The notes beneath the pieces were generated by a model. That model searched no databases, was not told the origin of the DNA, and worked only from the letters and a program-made list of their open reading frames with translations. This document shows, piece by piece, positions 54,356-64,000 of a stretch of 64,000 nt of DNA; position 1 is the stretch's first letter; every line of letters starts with the position of its first letter. Location: NCBI GenBank assembly GCA_002102555.1, contig MCFL01000011.1, positions 62,001-126,000 on the forward strand. The letters run 5' to 3'. Made by a program: the position numbers and the translations under genes. The DNA is from Catenaria anguillulae PL171 (lineage: Eukaryota > Blastocladiomycota > Blastocladiomycetes > Blastocladiales > Catenariaceae).

Positions 54356-56832
54356 ATGAGATATAGTATGGAACCGGGCCCAGAAACCCTCCGCAACGCA
54401 ACGCAACGCACCTCGCTGACTCACTCGCCCATGAAACGTTCGACCACTGCCACGGGTGGTCATCCGAGCCCGTCGCCTGCGGGCACCAGTGCCGCCAAGA
54501 TCAAGAAGCGGCCGTCGTCGCTGGCCGAATTGCGTGATCGCCAGCGCAGCACAAAGTTGGCAAAGACGACGACGACGACTGGGTCCGCCTCCATCAGCTC
54601 TCCGTCAGCACCCGGCGGGAAGCACCACCAGCCGTCCATTGCGTCCTTCTTCTCCCCGGCCGCTCCCGCCGCAGCCGCATCACAAAAGGAGCCCGTCGCT
54701 ATGCCAAAGGCAAAGCATTCCAGCAACAACCCATTCCGAGCCTCTGCCGCTCCCACCCAATCATTGGCAGCCGTTCCTGTCACAGTTCCAAAAGCACCCA
54801 ATCAATCCGCTCAACAACCACTCGACACAGACTCGACCCATCTCCTCGAATCCGCCACTCGCCCCTACCACCCGCGCCGCACCCGCCGTGATCCGCTTGC
54901 GCTGCTGCGCTCCATATCGACCGATGCCGCTGGTGCTTTTCTCGATGACTCGGATGAGGACGACGAGGTTGCTCCCGATATCGACCATGAGGACCCACGC
55001 TCAACCGTCGTGCCACCCCTAATGCCGCAATTCGACGTCTCTGCACTCGTGAAATCCGTCGCCTCGCTCAACGTATGCGTCCAAGGCACCCAGTTGGCCC
55101 TTGGCACGCGCGAATCAGCGTACCGGTCGCAAGCATATGACGACGATGACGATATTGGGGATGAGGATGATGAGGGCGATGCGTGGGGAGAGGCGGCAAT
55201 GAGTAGCGGCGACGAATTTGATGACGAAGCGAGCGACCAGGCGGATCACGGCCCCTCTTGGTTTGACGCCTTGCTCGATGATGACGTCGATGAACAAGCA
55301 GGTGCTCTGGCGGATCAGCAATCCGATCTTTCACTAACCCTCACCAAGCCTGTTGTCGCACAAGAGCAACAATCCACACTCGACCTGCTCCTCAACTCTG
55401 ACATATCGACGCACGCCATGGCTCTTCCTCGCCGCCTCACATTCACCGCCACAAACGCTTCCACCTCGACCTCGCTCCTCTCCACATTTGCACCCGCCGT
55501 GCACCCGATCGCGGACCCGTCTCTGCTCTCTTCTTCCTTTTCTGCCTTCTTCACCTCTTCACTCGCCTCTGACTCGCCCGCCACGTCGCTTGTCGCCAAC
55601 CTGCACCACTTTCGATTCCCGCCCACGCCACTTGCCCCTGCGGCCCGTGCCGTGCTCGCACGCACGCTTGCCGCATCTACCTCGTGGCCGCCCATGCCCA
55701 CACCCGCATCAGCATCGGCATTGACGCCTGATATCGAGTGGTACCTAGTCCAGGTGGACATGTGGCAAGCTGCACTTCGGCATTTGACGGCCGACGCACC
55801 GGCCGACGCACCGGCCGACGGATTCTTGATGATTCAACAACTCGCAGCAACGGGCAATGGGCCAAGTGGGTTTGTGGTTGCCGTGCAAGGTCACTTGAAT
55901 GGCGCATATGTGCTGAATGCAACCAGGGGCATGCGCCGCGCCATGATGGCGGCCGGCGTGCAAGGGATCAAGGCAGTTGCGGGACCCGGGTTGATTGCGT
56001 TGCGCGAGGACGAGGAATGGCGTGTGGGAGAGGGGCAAGCGAGTACAGGGAGGAGGAGGAGGAGGAGGCGCAAGCTGGCCAGGCAATATGTGGTGGATTA
56101 TGACGAGCACGACCACGACCATGACCATGACCAAGCAGCCAGTGATGAGCAGGCAGACGCAGACAGAGGCGAAGCGCGTAACATGGATGCAGACATGGAC
56201 GATCCCCACTCGCCATCGGCCGCCGCGACTACTTCACAAGCCGTAGATGATCGCGTCCTCGACCCGTCGGTCTCCTCACTCTTGTACGTTCCGCCACACG
56301 CGACGCCGGCGCTTCTCGCATTTCTGCACACGTTTCCCACGGCATACAATCTCCAATCTGCGCACGCGCCCGACCCGGAACTGCCCGTTTTGCTTGCGTC
56401 ACAACCGTTTGTGCACGCGAGCGTGGCGAGCGCTAAAGTCACTCGGTGTGGGTACGTGTCGAGTGCAGTGCATGGCGAAAGGGCAGTTAGGGTGCAGATC
56501 GATGGGTGGGTGTTGCCGTGGAAGGTCAAGGACGTGGTGAGTGCGGTTGTGGGCGGGCCAGAGTGTGCAGAGGACGGCGGCAAGGTGCCGGTGGAGGTCG
56601 GGGTCAGTTGGGAGGATGGGTGTGGGGTTGTGAGAGAGGCGTCTGGTGGTGGAGGGCGGGTTGGACGGATGAGGTAAGGAATTATTTTATGTTGCTGGTT
56701 GTATGTAAATGCTACAGTCACAATGTTGCACATACCCCGTTTAGTGACAAACAGGTCGAGCATGATGATGTTTTTGCAATTTCAAACACGCTGCTGAGAC
56801 GAGACGCGCCTCAACTTGGGAGAAGGGAGTGA
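54356..56832 (+). CDS. DONSON-like replisome protein with PIP box (tentative)
   Basis: Exons 54356-56673 and 56718-56832 encode 810 residues; a second in-frame ATG at 54431 (MKRSTTATGG) is the likelier start. The N-terminal half is disordered and has a PCNA-interacting (PIP) box QPSIASFF, acidic runs and Ser/Pro/Ala-rich parts. The C-terminal half has an ordered core with WQAALRHL, SGFVVAVQGHLNGAYVLNAT, TRGMRRAMMAAGVQGIKA and DGWVLPWKVKDVVSAVVG. The TRGxRxAM...G-I pattern resembles the conserved C-terminal region of DONSON, a helicase-loading and fork-protection factor. The last 44-nt intron has a strong GTAAGG donor; without it the frame ends at 56677. A 12-bp repeat (gccgacgcaccg) and a His-Asp run (HDHDHDHD) lie inside. 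The match is by eye only. Confidence 0.5.
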
Positions 56833-57454
56833 TGTCGGCCACTTCACTTCGGTTCATGGACTTGGCCGAAAGCGAAAAGTGAATGAATGAAATCGGTAAA
56901 GAAAAAAAAAAAACATAAAGCCAGCTGGGAGACCCTGTCCGGTCTATGAATGCTCTCTGCTCTCTGCTCTCTGCTCTTGACACATCAGTTTTCTTTATCG
57001 AAAGTAACGCTATGTATGTGACCTGTGCCTCATGTTTGATGCCGAATCCACGTCCCGATGTCCATGTCTGCTGGGCGTGGTGCACAGCCCGTATCCCCGG
57101 TGACTTGCTTCCCTGCCTGCAGCTGTCGTGGCCGAGGTTGCCGACTGCGCTCTGCCGAGCCACTTGCCCGTGTTGCCCGTATTGGGCACCATCCATGGCC
57201 GAGCCCAGTCTCTAGCAACCGCGCCGACAACCCTGCCTGCCGGACCGACAAGAACAATGGACAAGCAGCGATTGCAGCAAACATCCCCCGAATCAAGATA
57301 TACACCGTCCATCGATCTCTTTGGTCACCGGGGGGGCCAAACGGCAGCGACGGGCCTGCACTCACATTCACATCCACGTCCAGCACGGCCGACACACAGC
57401 ACCTACTGACCTCACACTGTGCCACAATGCATCCTCTCATCCACAGCTGTCGAC
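56833..57454. other. intergenic, upstream of PEX11
   Basis: No gene seen. Contains ctctctgctctctgctct (56948-56967). Confidence 0.5.
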
Positions 57455-58355
57455 ATGTCTTCGCTCAAACCCACCGCGGGCTCGGCCTCGGCACAAGCCC
57501 TGACCCTGCTGCCCATGCTCACGAAATACACGGCCACGACGGTCGGCCGCGACAAACTCTATCGGCTCATCCAATACCTGTCGAAATTCCTTGCCCACCG
57601 ACTCCTGACGCTCGACGCCAAGGCCAACAAGGACACGATCGACAAGCTGACCAAGCTCGTCAAACACTTGTCGCTGTCGCGCAAGCTCATGCGCATTGGG
57701 CGACCGCTCGAGTATGCGCAAAACCTGCTGACCAATGTGCCTGCTACCAAGGATCCCGTGATCCGATACTGCTTGATTGGGAAAAACATGCTCTTGACTG
57801 TGTGGATGGGGTATGATTTCTTGGCGTGGGCGCAGGGCGTTGGGTTGTGGAAGAGTACAGACGCCAAGCGCATGCAGGAGCGCACCAATCGGTTTTGGTT
57901 TGCCGGGTTGGCGTGTGGGTTGGTGTCGACCGTGTACCAGATTCATGTCAACATGAGCAAGTACGTTCGTTCCCTCATGCTTGGACCGTGTCTTGTTCCT
58001 CCAACTGATCCCACCACCGCTGCTCTAGGTTGGCCGTCGTGCACAAGGCAAAGCGCCAGGGCACTTACTCGGACGACCAAGCAAAGGAAGAAAAGGCTTT
58101 GCTTGCGTGCGTTTGCTTTCATTGTCTCGGTTTCGTTCCATGTTATCCACACACTTACTCACCTACCCACGCTCGGTATACAGCACCCGCTCCAAACTCT
58201 TGCGGCAAATCTTCCAAGAGCTCCTCGACATTCTTGTTCCCGCCAAGGGTCTCGGGTACCATTCGCTGTCGGACGGCGTCATTGGCCTGACCGGCGCATT
58301 GACGTCGGCCATGGGCGCGCAGGCGCAATGGAACAAGGTGCATGGGGGCAAGTAA
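57455..58355 (+). CDS. PEX11: peroxisomal membrane protein PEX11
   Basis: Exons 57455-57960, 58029-58106 and 58184-58355 encode 251 residues; introns are 68 and 77 nt. KYTATTVGRDKLYRLIQYLS near the start is the amphipathic helix typical of PEX11, followed by SRKLMRIGRPLEYAQNLL, a membrane-associated middle (LLTVWMGYDFLAWAQGVG, FWFAGLACGLVSTVYQIH) and the C-terminal hydrophobic segment (LGYHSLSDGVIGLTGALTSA). PEX11 elongates peroxisomes before division. Length matches the family. The start is chosen because the ATG precedes the conserved helix and follows a C-rich leader. Confidence 0.93.
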
Positions 58356-58704
58356 ATGATGAGTTGCATGTCAAGCGGTCAGTAGAATGTGGAAAGTCGC
58401 TCAAAGTGTCCAGTCCAGCCCGTGATGTTTCCCACTTGATCTATTTGGATGGTCGAAAAATGGAACGTGGGGCTGTGTAAATGCAACTGGCGCTCTGTCG
58501 ATTCTTGTTATGCTTCTCTTGCACATCAATACTTGCTGCCAGGCAGATATGTTCAACGCAGAAAGAAGAACAAGAGTCAATTACCCATTTGTGGGTCGTC
58601 TAGTATGATTTCAAAATTGTCAGCACAGGGACAGAAACAGACAGATACAGAAACAGATACAGATACAGATTCACCACAGGAACCATCCACCCAACTCTAC
58701 TTCG
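58356..58704. other. convergent intergenic region PEX11/RING protein
   Basis: No gene seen; a (cagata)-type run at 58635-58670. Confidence 0.5.
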
Positions 58705-60883
58705 TTACTTTCCGCCACGCTCCACTTCCACCGACCCCTCACGACTTGCCCCGGGCGTCCACGTCCACCCTTCCATCTCGGTCGCCACACCCAACACTTG
58801 TGCCGCCCACTCTTCCGCATCCGTCGACGGCCGCGGCACCGCCAGCGCATACCCGCCGCCTTGGCGCGCCACGGCCGCCGATGGCGTCACGCCCAGCCAG
58901 TAGTCGCGAATGAACACGGCGCTGCGCTTGGATTTAGTCGATGCGTGGCGCGCCAGCCCGCCCGCGCCCGCGCGGTCCCTGACAAGTGTTTGGCCTTGGT
59001 CCATGAATGCGTGTTGGGGCTCGGACGCGGCCGAGGGGGCGACGGCGGCGGCGGCGGCGGCCGAGGTTGGGTCGTTGCACGCCAGGCCGCAGTCGGGGCA
59101 CGCGTCAGCATGTGGCCAGGCTTGCAGGCATTCCTGGTGGTACACGTTGCAGGCGGCGGAGCCGGGCACGGTCGCGTGACTGGGGACACGTGCGAGCTTG
59201 TCGCCGGCGGAAAAGTCTCCAAGGCAGATTGGGCAGCGTGTGGAGTCCGGGTCGATTTGCGCTGCCCATGAGTTTTGTTGGCCGCCAAGGGTGTACGGGT
59301 CAGTGCTAGGGTGGTACTGGACAATGTGCGGGTCGTCGTCGGGGTAGGTCTTGGCCAATGGTGCGAGAAACATGTGCATGTCGGCGGCCAGCTTGCTGTG
59401 GACGTGGGACGTGAGTCCGCCAGCAACGTCAGGCGCCCGGTTGGCCAGCTTTGCTTGCAAGTGCAGAGCACGGGGCAAGTTGGTAAATGTCAAGGCAAAC
59501 AATCCAATCCATGCCAAAGCATGCAGGGCAACCAGCGCCAAGTTGACCGCGGTTCCGACAATGAGAGGCACGCATGCTCCACGTTCAACGACCAGAACGA
59601 GGGCCGCAAGGCCCAAGCCAATCGAAAGCAGCCGAAGCACTCGGACAATGGCCAACATCCATGTCACGCCCGCAACCCAATTGCCTTTTGGCGGTTCTGC
59701 TTGCGGCGCAGGCGACGGCGGTGGTGTCGGTGCAATGGATGCCGGCAACGAGGTGGCAAACGACGAGAGGGTCGACGGCGAGTTGGGTGCCTCAAGCATT
59801 GGAGATGCTGCAGGAGCCGTTTTTGGGGAAAATACGTTGGTGGTTGCAGTGACGAGTTGTGAGAGCGAGTGTGACAACCACGATTGGTGTTGCCGGTGCA
59901 GCGAGTTGGCGGCAAGGGATGTGGCCAGAGTAACGACACTGAGACATGCGGAAAAAATGAGGTAGATGCGAGCTAGAGTGCACTCGGGTGTTGGCGAGGC
60001 GTTCCGATCAATGACAACAGCAGTTGTGCTTGCGATGAATGTACACAAGGCTGCAAGGGCAGACAATCCAATTACAAGCGGAAAACCCGGCGAGTTGAAT
60101 GCCCTGGGGTTAAGCCAACGTCGGGACGTTAGTCATTGACTCTGGGTTCGTTGCCGCAAAAACAAACAGCTCAAGCGCATACCGTTGCTTCCACCACCAT
60201 CGAATGGCGTAACCCCTCACCCGTCTCGCTGTCCCATCCGATATGCCATGAGAAATCCGTTTCAGCAACGACGGCCCACTTCTCGCCCGAGCAACGCCAA
60301 CCTCCCTCTCACCCATTTCCAACGTCGACGCCGCCGCAATCGACCCGATCAAAGAAACCGCGGGCGATGGCTCCGAAATCACTGTCCGCTGCGGCGATCC
60401 GGCATACGCAATCGACGGCCGGCGCAGTTGGCCGACGGCCTTGGGACTGATTGGACTGTTTGCCACGACAGCCGAGTACCTTGCGCTGGGACTTGCCGTC
60501 GGCGGCTGGCCATGGTGCGGTGACCGTGGGCTTGCCAACGGCGACGTGATCGAGTCCGGGCTCGTGATCAATGCGGCCGGTGACAAGGGCGACGAGGCGC
60601 GATTGGAGCCCGCCACGACATGTCGGTAGCCGGCGGCGACATTAAGTCGTGTGAGTGTTGGCAGTGCGACTGGAACTGGGTGCAGCGGTCGGTATGCAAT
60701 GTTGGACGAGTTGGCTCGCGAAGCAGACGAGTTGGAGAGGGTCCGTCGGAGCAGCTGCTCGACTTTGCGGTTGGCGGCACGTTGGGCGGCGGGCCCGGGG
60801 CTGACCGGGGATGCTGCTGAAGGTGGCGAGATTGCTGGCGCCGCGAGTCCATGACCATGAGTTGAAGGTGCGAATGAATCCAT
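58705..60883 (-). CDS. membrane-anchored RING-type protein
   Basis: Two exons (60883-60168, 60103-58705) encode 704 residues; the 64-nt intron (GTTTGT to CCCCAG) joins as ALELAFNSPGFPLVIG. The first ~230 residues are Ser/Pro-rich and disordered, ending in RRVRGYAIRWWWKQRY. Then four or so membrane segments (LVIGLSALAALCTFIA, YLIFSACLSVVTLATSLA, VLRLLSIGLGLAALVLVV, IVGTAVNLALVALHALAW), and a RING-like domain: CPICLGDFSAGD, CNVYHQECLQAWPHADACPDC. This suggests a membrane E3 ubiquitin ligase, partner and organelle unknown. It is Ala/Gln-rich towards the end. Without the intron, two separate ORFs would be called. Confidence 0.75.
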
Positions 60884-62803
60884 CTTGGGTTGTGTGTGAT
60901 CACGGGACGCCGGGGCGCAAGCCAAAAAAAAAAAGTGTTCGCGGGGAAGAAACAAACGTGAGAAAGAGCGCCGGGAGTAAAGATTAATAAGTCGAAGTAG
61001 TTGCCAGCAATGTGGTAGAGTGCAAATAATGCCGAACTTGTGCTTCTCGTCGCTCGCTATTCTGGGTGACGGGACACGGCCACACAGGAGTCTGAGGGAA
61101 GGACCGGGGCGAAACTGTCAGCGGTTGCGCGGAGCACAGCGAGCCGGATATCCCACGTTGCTACACACCAGGTGCTAGCAGGTGGCCACTCACGGCACGC
61201 CTGGTGCCGGACTGGTGAATGCAAACGTGCTTGGTGACTGATACGATGTTCCACGTACACGTACTGTATTTCCTGTACGAGCGCTGTTTGACACGGGCCA
61301 AGGCGGTGGAGCGGATCCGAACCCGAGATGTTTTACTCTTGTCTCACACGCTGCTTACTTTTGGGTATTCGCGGTCCGCACTTGAAGCACGCAGGACAGA
61401 GATTGGACGACAGCGACTATTTCTGGGCACGGGACGGGACGGCGGGATATCTTTCGGAATGACGGCCCTCAGCTTGGCGAATGGGAGCTAGGATTCTTGA
61501 TGATTGGATGTCGGAAACAGAGACTTGAATGCCGAATTTGAATGTGCCGGGGTGCAAGCAAAAGCAAATGGATCAGCAACCGGCCCAGTGCATCATGTAC
61601 AGTGCCTACAAGTTATGTTGAGTGACCGGGTCGGCGGGTGCGAGGAGGCGACAGCATTATAATTGTAATACTGTGAGCAGGATGACGAATCAGGCACCAA
61701 TCCTCTTCCCAGGCTATTCCCGGCCCGTCTTGCTATAGCGTGTACTGTGTGCTCAGCCGAGGACACATGAGTTTCGGGTGGACCGTGCGCCTTCCAATCC
61801 TTTGCTGAAACGGTGCGCCATGTCGATGAGGCCGTGATAAAACATGTGCGTGTGCGGTTCGCAAGAGTTCCCATGTTGTGCTCCGTCCTGCTTGATCGAG
61901 CTCGAATTTATGAATGGCCATCATTGTGCTTGTGGTGTTGGCGGCGCCAGCGGCGGAGGCTGGTGGGAATGTGATGTTGCACGCGCTGACGTCCTTTTCA
62001 GCCGCTGTCGCGCGCCAGGGTCGAAATTGTAACCTTTCCCCAGCCCGACGTCGACTGCAGGCACCAATGGCGCACCAATGGCGATCTGATATGAATCTGG
62101 TCACGACGAGCAAACCCACCACATGTCGAATACTATCAAGTGTTTCACAAATCATGCGCTGTGTCGAAAAAAGTACGTTGAGGAGCGGACGCACTGGATC
62201 CGGAGCGCACGCACTGTTATGCAGCTGCCACGCCACCCATTACCAAGCACCTCCTCCGGAGGTGAGACATCCTGTTGCAATAATGTGGTTCATCATCGAT
62301 TACGTGCCTTGCTCGTCAAGCTCCCAGGTCTCGCTTCCCTCTCCCGTTGCCTCAACGTGTTGTGAAACCTTCGAGCATATCAGAATTCGCCCGCTTCTCT
62401 TGCTCTCTTGCTGGCTCTTCATTCCTAACATCCGGCACGCCGAACGAACGGGGCCTGAGTGATAGCTCCCGCTAGCTTTGAGCGTGCTATGGCTGCGTTG
62501 TGATTCGGTCAGAAACCGAGAGCAACGACGGCAGACCGGAAGGAAGCAATCCATTTGAATCACACATAAGAGAGCGCAGGAGGTCGAACGGTAAATAAAC
62601 ACCATATGAACCAAATGTAAATGTGCAAGTGAGCAAGAAGGTACGAAATGGGAAGAAACAAAAGAAGCACAAAGGCAAGCAAGCAAAAAAAAGAATGCGC
62701 TCGTCGAATCAAGAGAAGAAAACGGACGAAACAACATTGCGAACGAGCTAACCGAACACATAAACACAAACACTGCAACAATTCACACAGATACCGCACC
62801 GCC
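60884..62803. other. long intergenic stretch
   Basis: 1.9 kb between divergent or tandem minus-strand genes with no gene I can support. Confidence 0.45.
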
Positions 62804-64000
62804 TTAACGGCGGCGGTTCTTGATCAAGTAAAGCGTCGAGAACACAAAGCGGAATGCCGACAGGCCCAGCACAATGAAGAACAAGACGTTGAAGTATTTT
62901 CCTGGGAAATCCAACGGGATCCCCAACCCTTGCGGCACCAGCAAGATGTAAAGCAGTGCACCGTTGACGAGAATCCAGAACAACAAGAACCACGTGCGGA
63001 ACGCCTTGAACACGTCCGGCTGCGAATACACGGGCTTTGGCGCATCGGGCTCCTTGGTCATGAGCTCGCGCAACGACGCCCACTCAGTGCCGCGGTCCTT
63101 GACATAATCCGCGTCCGATTCGTACGGCATGGTGATGAGGTCGCGCTCGGGAATGCCGTCGCGCATGGGAATTGTCGGCTTGGCACCCACCTTGATAAAG
63201 TGCACCTCGTCAGATCCTTTTGTGCCCCAAGTCTCACTGACGTTACAGTATGCAAACACTTGCAAGACAATGGTCCAGGTCGGCACCAGCAGCGTGTACT
63301 GGATCATGTTGGCGATCGGATGATAGTAGTCGCCGTACAGGAACGAAGACGCAATGTACAAGCCCCATGTAGACATGAGGGCAAGCAGCGTCCATACGGC
63401 CTCGGTCGAGTCCTTGGTGTTTGAGTCGGGCGAGCTGAAGCGCAGCGGAAACAGAGAGAAGCCGGCGCGCTGCATTTGAGCAGTCGTGGTGAGCATGATG
63501 ATGATGAAGGTGGCGGCCGATAGCATGGCAAACGAGTAGATGATGCCGAGGAAAATGCCGCGGGAAGACTTTGGCGAGTTGCCAAGCGAGGCAATGAACG
63601 TGAGGATGATGAGGAGGACAAAGATGGGTCGCGACAGGTTGCAGAGCACGTCAATGAGCTTGAAGAAGAAGCCAGGTTCGTAGTACGGGATGAAGGTAAA
63701 AAAGGGCTTTTTCAAAGTGCTGGCAAGGCTTGGGTTACGGGCGATTTCGGCCATGTAGGCAACATATGCGTCCGCGTTCTTTTGCATGAGCTCGAGGAAG
63801 CCGCGGATGAGGAAGTGGAATGCGAAATAGAAGTGGCCGAGCGAGACAAACTAGACATGGAAAAGAGCACCGTTGTGAAAAGTGAGTATCGAACTCGGCA
63901 CATGTGAGCAAAAGTGACGAAAATATGTGCGTACGCCAAACAAGAAGTTGAGCAGCAAGTAGACAAACTCAAAGAACATGATGATCTTACGTCCAAACGA
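62804..64000 (-). CDS. chitin synthase, 3' part
   Basis: The gene enters from the right edge. Exon 64000-63935 (FGRKIIMFFEFVYLLLNFLF), an 84-nt intron (63851-63934) and exon 63850-62804. It carries the C-terminal membrane region of chitin synthase: several membrane segments (PIFVLLIILTFIASL, FAMLSAATFIIIMLTT, LYIASSFLYGDYYHP, YTLLVPTWTIVLQVFAY) followed by FAYCNVSETWGTKG, a chitin-synthase hallmark, and two last segments near the C-terminus. The catalytic domain (QRRRW etc.) lies beyond the window. Chitin synthase makes wall chitin at the plasma membrane and supports a fungal origin. Confidence 0.92.

Noticed and set aside
61057-61500. 5S rRNA or other structured RNA in the 60.9-62.8 kb spacer
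   Set aside because: No match to the conserved 5S core or to a tRNA fold was seen.

Overview
The window is nuclear DNA of a fungus. It carries the 3' end of a chitin synthase, compact genes with short GT-AG introns, GC-rich coding sequence and 26 eukaryotic-type tRNA genes. Several genes point to an early-diverging (chytrid- or blastoclad-like) fungus rather than Dikarya: an EBP-type sterol isomerase, an INPP4-type lipid phosphatase with a PH domain and a DONSON-like protein. That placement is inference; no rRNA or species marker is present.

Layout. 1-1162: tail of a LINE-like reverse transcriptase ORF whose 3' flank runs into a tRNA block. 1163-2735: tRNA block A. 3132-16363: host genes (INPP4-like phosphatase, an unrecognised decayed coding tract, a CaMK-type kinase, complex I subunit NDUFB11/ESSS and COX6 sharing a divergent promoter, the Golgi protein SFT2, a secreted cysteine-rich protein). 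17984-19249: C2H2 zinc-finger protein. 20159-20312: a tRNA-like sequence and tRNA-Ala, preceded by tRNA-Ala relics. 21344-22794: ammonium transporter.

22073-34704 is a giant inverted repeat: two 4,740-bp arms, collinear without net indels and with only a few base differences found, around a 3,152-bp centre that is filled by a damaged tyrosine-recombinase gene. Each arm holds six tRNA genes and the 3' part of the ammonium transporter. The recombinase start codon lies 12 bp inside the left arm and its last stop codon ends on the base before the right arm. This is the most unusual structure here.

34947-43448: host genes HSE1/STAM (ESCRT-0), BRF1 (TFIIIB), RPC9 (Pol III) and the mitochondrial processing peptidase alpha subunit. 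43687-45888: tRNA block C, a rearranged relative of the arm blocks. 46635-52475: two divergent genes of a Plavaka-like (CACTA superfamily) DNA transposon. 52922-64000: EBP sterol isomerase, DONSON-like protein, PEX11, a membrane RING protein, a long spacer and the 3' end of a chitin synthase.

Shared themes: tRNA genes and their relics lie next to most of the repeats and rearrangements; two Pol III machinery genes (BRF1, RPC9) sit between the tRNA-rich blocks; and in-frame TAG codons interrupt the mobile or decayed genes but none of the host genes, where TAG is also almost unused as a stop.
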